Shown: positions 5,248 through 7,509 of the stretch, one piece after another
Layout: each line of letters opens with the position of its first letter
Position numbering within the stretch: the first letter of the stretch is position 1
Assembly (NCBI GenBank): GCA_023416055.1
Contig: JAEZIH010000249.1
Span: 1-7,509, forward strand
Direction of reading: 5' to 3'
From: Pseudomonadota bacterium
GTDB taxonomy: Bacteria > Pseudomonadota > Alphaproteobacteria > Caulobacterales > Caulobacteraceae
Length of the DNA stretch: 7,509 nt
Notes under the pieces: generated by a model
What the model was told of the DNA's origin: nothing
Databases searched by the model: none
Seen by the model: the letters and a program-made list of their open reading frames with translations, nothing else
Program-made: the position numbers and the translations under genes

Positions 5248-7188
5248 ATGAAACGTCAGTTCCTGGCCGCGGCCGCCGCGGTCGTGTGCGCTATGCCGTT
5301 GGCCGTTGCTCCCGCCGCGGCGCAAACGACCCCCGTCGAAGCCTATGCCGCCCTGCCGGCCATCAGCAGCGTCGCGGTCTCGGACGACGGGAGAGAGCTC
5401 GCGTACCTGAGCCGGCGCGGGGACACCGCCCAAGTGGTTGTCCAGGCTCGTACGGGGGACGTGCTGGTCACGGTCGACGTCAGCGATCGCCGGCCCAACC
5501 GGGTTTTCTGGGTCTCGAAGGACCACGTTGCGATCGAGTCCCTGGTCCTGAACTCGGACCTCGTCATCAGCACCAGCCATCTGCCGCAACTGGATGTCGT
5601 CAACGTGCGGACGCGCGGCGTGGCGCGCGTTCTGAGGTCCGCTGACCGCGGGGTGATCAACGCCATCTTCGACTATTGGCGTGGCGACAATCGCGGTGAG
5701 CCGACGCTATATGTGCAGGCCCTCACCAGCGAGGGTTACGCCTATACGACCGATGTCTATCGCGTTGATCTGAACTCGGGGCGGGGCCGGCGCATAGCCA
5801 CCGGTCTGGAAGATACGCGCGGCTACCTGCTTCGTCCCGACGGGCAGGTCGCCGCCCGCATCGCGGTCTCCAGGGACAGCGGACGGACCCGGATCACCGC
5901 CCCGTCCGGCGGCGGCGGGTGGCGCACGGTGTTCGAACACACCGCTCCGCTGGACGGACCCGCCATCTGGGGCTTCGCCCAGGACCCGGACAAGGTCATC
6001 GTCTCGACCCTCGAGGGCGAGGACAACTACCTGACCGAGATATCGCTCTCGACCGGCGAAGCCGGGGACCGGCGGAAGCAGGACGAGCACGCCGCAGGGC
6101 CGCTGTACGATCGCAACCAGCGCCTGGTCGGGATCGGCGGGGTCGGGGACAACGGAACCTACACCTTCTACGAACCGCGGCTGGAGCAGGCGTGGTCGAT
6201 TCTCGTGCAGGGGATGCCGGACAAGCGACTGCGCCTGGGATCTTTCAGCTCGGACTATCAGACTGTGGTCGTGCGCAGCGAGGACGAAACAGACGCCGGC
6301 ACCTTCTACCTCTATGACGCCGCCGCCCGGTCGGTTTCCGTGGTCGGCCGCGCCTACCCGGATGTCGGCCCCGAGGGGATCGCCTCGATCTCCCCGCTCA
6401 CCTACACGGCCTCCGACGGCATGGAGCTGTACGGCTATCTGACCCTGCCGCGGGGGCGTCCGGCCCGGGATCTGCCCTTGGTCGTCCTGCCTCACGGGGG
6501 ACCGGCGTCCCGGGACTATGCGCACTTCGACTGGTGGGGGCAGGCCTTCGCCTCTCGCGGCTATGCCGTATTCCAGCCCCAGTTCCGCGGGTCCGACGGC
6601 TTCGGCGAAGCCTATCTCCAGGCAGGCTACGGCGAGTGGGGACGCAAGATGCAGACCGATCTTACGGACGGGATCGCCCATCTCGCGGGCCTGGGCGTCA
6701 TCGATCCCGAGCGGGTCTGCGTGGCCGGAGCCAGCTATGGCGGCTACGCCGCCCTGGCCGGGGTGGCGATGCAGCCCGAGGCCTATCGTTGCGCGGTCTC
6801 CGTGGCGGGCGTTTCGGACCTTCGCCAGATGCTGAGGTCGGAGGCGCGGGCGACGGGCTTCGGGCGCCAGTCGCGCAATCCGGTGATCCGCTACTGGAAC
6901 CGGTTCATGGGCGGTCGGGGCTACAACGACGCCTCGCTGGACGAACGGTCGCCGGCCAAGCTGGTCCGGAACATCGATGCTCCGGTGCTGCTGCTGCACG
7001 GACGGGACGACACCGTGGTGCCTTACGAGCAAAGCGAGATCATGGCCCGCGCCATGCGGGACGCCGGCAAGGATGTGCGGCTGGTCCCGCTGGACGGGGA
7101 GGACCACTGGCTGTCGTTCCCCGCCACGCGCCTGCGGATGCTGCAGGAGACCGTCTCCTTCCTCGAGGAGCACAACCCGCCGCGGTGA
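5248..7188 (+). CDS. secreted S9 family (prolyl-oligopeptidase/acylaminoacyl-peptidase type) serine peptidase
   Basis: The 646-residue product starts with a Sec signal peptide (MKR, an Ala/Val-rich core, probable cleavage after APAAA at residue 25), so it should act in the periplasm or be exported. Residues from about 30 to 390 form a divergent beta-propeller-like region that normally restricts access to small peptides. The alpha/beta-hydrolase domain (about 390-640) has HGGP (416-419), nucleophile Ser496 in GASYGGY, Asp588 in HGRDDTVVP, and His620 in DGEDHWLS, a complete triad in family order. It probably cleaves oligopeptides or removes blocked N-terminal residues; specificity is not readable. 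I use ATG 5248, preceded by GAGGGGG (5230-5236) with an 11-base spacer. A TTG 12 codons upstream would place charged residues before the signal peptide. Codons ending in T, such as CGT and GTT, appear a little more often than in neighbours, which might mean a different history. Confidence 0.93.
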   Translation: MKRQFLAAAAAVVCAMPLAVAPAAAQTTPVEAYAALPAISSVAVSDDGRELAYLSRRGDTAQVVVQARTGDVLVTVDVSDRRPNRVFWVSKDHVAIESLVLNSDLVISTSHLPQLDVVNVRTRGVARVLRSADRGVINAIFDYWRGDNRGEPTLYVQALTSEGYAYTTDVYRVDLNSGRGRRIATGLEDTRGYLLRPDGQVAARIAVSRDSGRTRITAPSGGGGWRTVFEHTAPLDGPAIWGFAQDPDKVIVSTLEGEDNYLTEISLSTGEAGDRRKQDEHAAGPLYDRNQRLVGIGGVGDNGTYTFYEPRLEQAWSILVQGMPDKRLRLGSFSSDYQTVVVRSEDETDAGTFYLYDAAARSVSVVGRAYPDVGPEGIASISPLTYTASDGMELYGYLTLPRGRPARDLPLVVLPHGGPASRDYAHFDWWGQAFASRGYAVFQPQFRGSDGFGEAYLQAGYGEWGRKMQTDLTDGIAHLAGLGVIDPERVCVAGASYGGYAALAGVAMQPEAYRCAVSVAGVSDLRQMLRSEARATGFGRQSRNPVIRYWNRFMGGRGYNDASLDERSPAKLVRNIDAPVLLLHGRDDTVVPYEQSEIMARAMRDAGKDVRLVPLDGEDHWLSFPATRLRMLQETVSFLEEHNPPR

Positions 7189-7197
7189 GGCCACGTC

Positions 7198-7226
7198 TTG
7201 CTTTCAGGGGCCGCTTCCTCTAGAAG
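7198..7226 (+). promoter_or_regulatory. candidate rpmI promoter (TTGCTT - 17 bp - TAGAAG)
   Basis: TTGCTT at 7198-7203, a 17-base spacer, and TAGAAG at 7221-7226 followed by CCGCGCC resemble housekeeping promoters of ribosomal-protein genes in Caulobacter relatives. It begins 10 bases after the peptidase stop and would give rpmI a leader of about 85 bases. It is supported by the rpmI gene having no close upstream partner, but it is unverified. Confidence 0.5.
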
Positions 7227-7244
7227 CCGCGCCTTCGCGTACCG

Positions 7245-7303
7245 GACCGCCGGGCGAACAGGCATGCCTGGGCGGTCTTTGAAACTCCGGGTCCCGAACC
7301 CGG
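7245..7303 (+). promoter_or_regulatory. structured rpmI leader: two hairpins just before the ribosome binding site
   Basis: Hairpin 1 pairs GACCGCC (7245-7251) with GGCGGTC (7271-7277), a perfect 7-bp stem enclosing the 12-base palindrome CAGGCATGCCTG (7259-7270), which can fold on itself. Hairpin 2 pairs CCGGGT (7287-7292) with ACCCGG (7298-7303) around the loop CCCGA and ends one base before the ribosome binding site AAAGGAG. In E. coli and Bacillus the rpmI-rplT genes are controlled by L20 binding to a structured leader, so this may be a similar control element. That role is inferred from position only. Hairpin 1 followed by TCTTTG is not a good terminator. Confidence 0.45.
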
Positions 7304-7316
7304 CAAAGGAGATGAA

Positions 7317-7509
7317 ATGCCGAAACTTAAGACGAAGTCTGGCGCCAAGAAGCGCTTCAAATTCACGGCGACTGGCAAGGTCAAGGCCGGCGTGGCGGGC
7401 AAGCGGCACCGCCTGATCAGCCACAATTCCAAGTACATCCGCCAGAACCGCGGCACCTCGGTCATGGCCGACGCCGACGCCCGGAAGATCAAGTCCTACA
7501 TGCCGTACG
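7317..7509 (+). CDS. rpmI: 50S ribosomal protein L35 (partial, 3' end beyond window)
   Basis: The ATG at 7317 follows a near-perfect Shine-Dalgarno AAAGGAG (7305-7311) with a 5-base spacer. The 64 visible residues begin [14 protein letters not shown] and continue through TGKVKAG, GKRHRLI, and [10 protein letters not shown] to SYMPY, the unmistakable basic L35 pattern. L35 is normally about 65 residues, so only a residue or two and the stop are missing. It is an assembly and structural component of the 50S subunit. In most bacteria rplT (L20) follows immediately and infC precedes; here infC is about 3.5 kb upstream, separated by the MFS and peptidase genes. rplT, and possibly pheS, should lie just past the window end. 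Confidence 0.95.
   Translation, partial: MPKLKTKSGAKKRFKFTATGKVKAGVAGKRHRLISHNSKYIRQNRGTSVMADADARKIKSYMPY

Noticed and set aside
5707..7194. Minus-strand open frame (495 codons) opposite the S9 peptidase
   Set aside because: It is a shadow of the peptidase, whose catalytic triad and propeller-like region are clear on the plus strand.
7259..7270. 12-base palindrome CAGGCATGCCTG considered as an operator site
   Set aside because: It sits inside a larger perfect stem and is more simply read as part of the rpmI leader fold; there is no second copy or other sign of a repressor site.

Overview
This GC-rich window (very strong G/C at third codon positions throughout) looks like chromosomal DNA of an alphaproteobacterium, most likely Caulobacterales and Brevundimonas-like. 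That placement is an inference from remembered family resemblance (the L35 and IF-3 proteins, gene content, base composition), not from a search. It is mainly a housekeeping region. I found no insertion sequence, prophage, CRISPR array, tRNA or rRNA.

Layout: (1) 1-182 holds the last codons of an unidentified gene, then a 37-residue single-membrane-span protein. (2) 259-1137 is galU (UDP-glucose pyrophosphorylase). (3) 1141-2129, on the minus strand, carries an ABHD10-like alpha/beta hydrolase followed by a 69-residue lipoprotein whose stop codon lies 3 bases from the galU stop. (4) 2200-3165 is a glycosyltransferase family 9 (heptosyltransferase-like) gene divergent from the hydrolase, probably starting at GTG. 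(5) 3276-3809 is infC (IF-3), which I start at an in-frame ATT rather than the downstream ATG or upstream GTG, with a strong intrinsic terminator after it. (6) 3886-5172 is a 12-TM drug:H+ antiporter-like MFS transporter. (7) 5248-7188 is a secreted S9 (prolyl-oligopeptidase-type) peptidase. (8) 7317 to the window end is rpmI (ribosomal protein L35), cut off two codons or so short, with a structured leader.

Functional themes are envelope sugar supply and assembly (galU, GT9), translation (infC, rpmI), and export or periplasmic functions (MFS, S9 peptidase, lipoprotein). The main departure from textbook order is that infC and rpmI, adjacent in the classical infC-rpmI-rplT cluster, are separated here by the MFS and peptidase genes. 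The infC terminator and a promoter-like sequence before rpmI suggest the two run as separate transcription units.

There is no intergenic stretch over 300 bases; the longest gaps are 7189-7316 and 3166-3275, both with regulatory-looking sequence. I see no convincing new multi-gene system. The best leads are the ATT start of infC, the paired hairpins before rpmI, and the hydrolase-lipoprotein pair.
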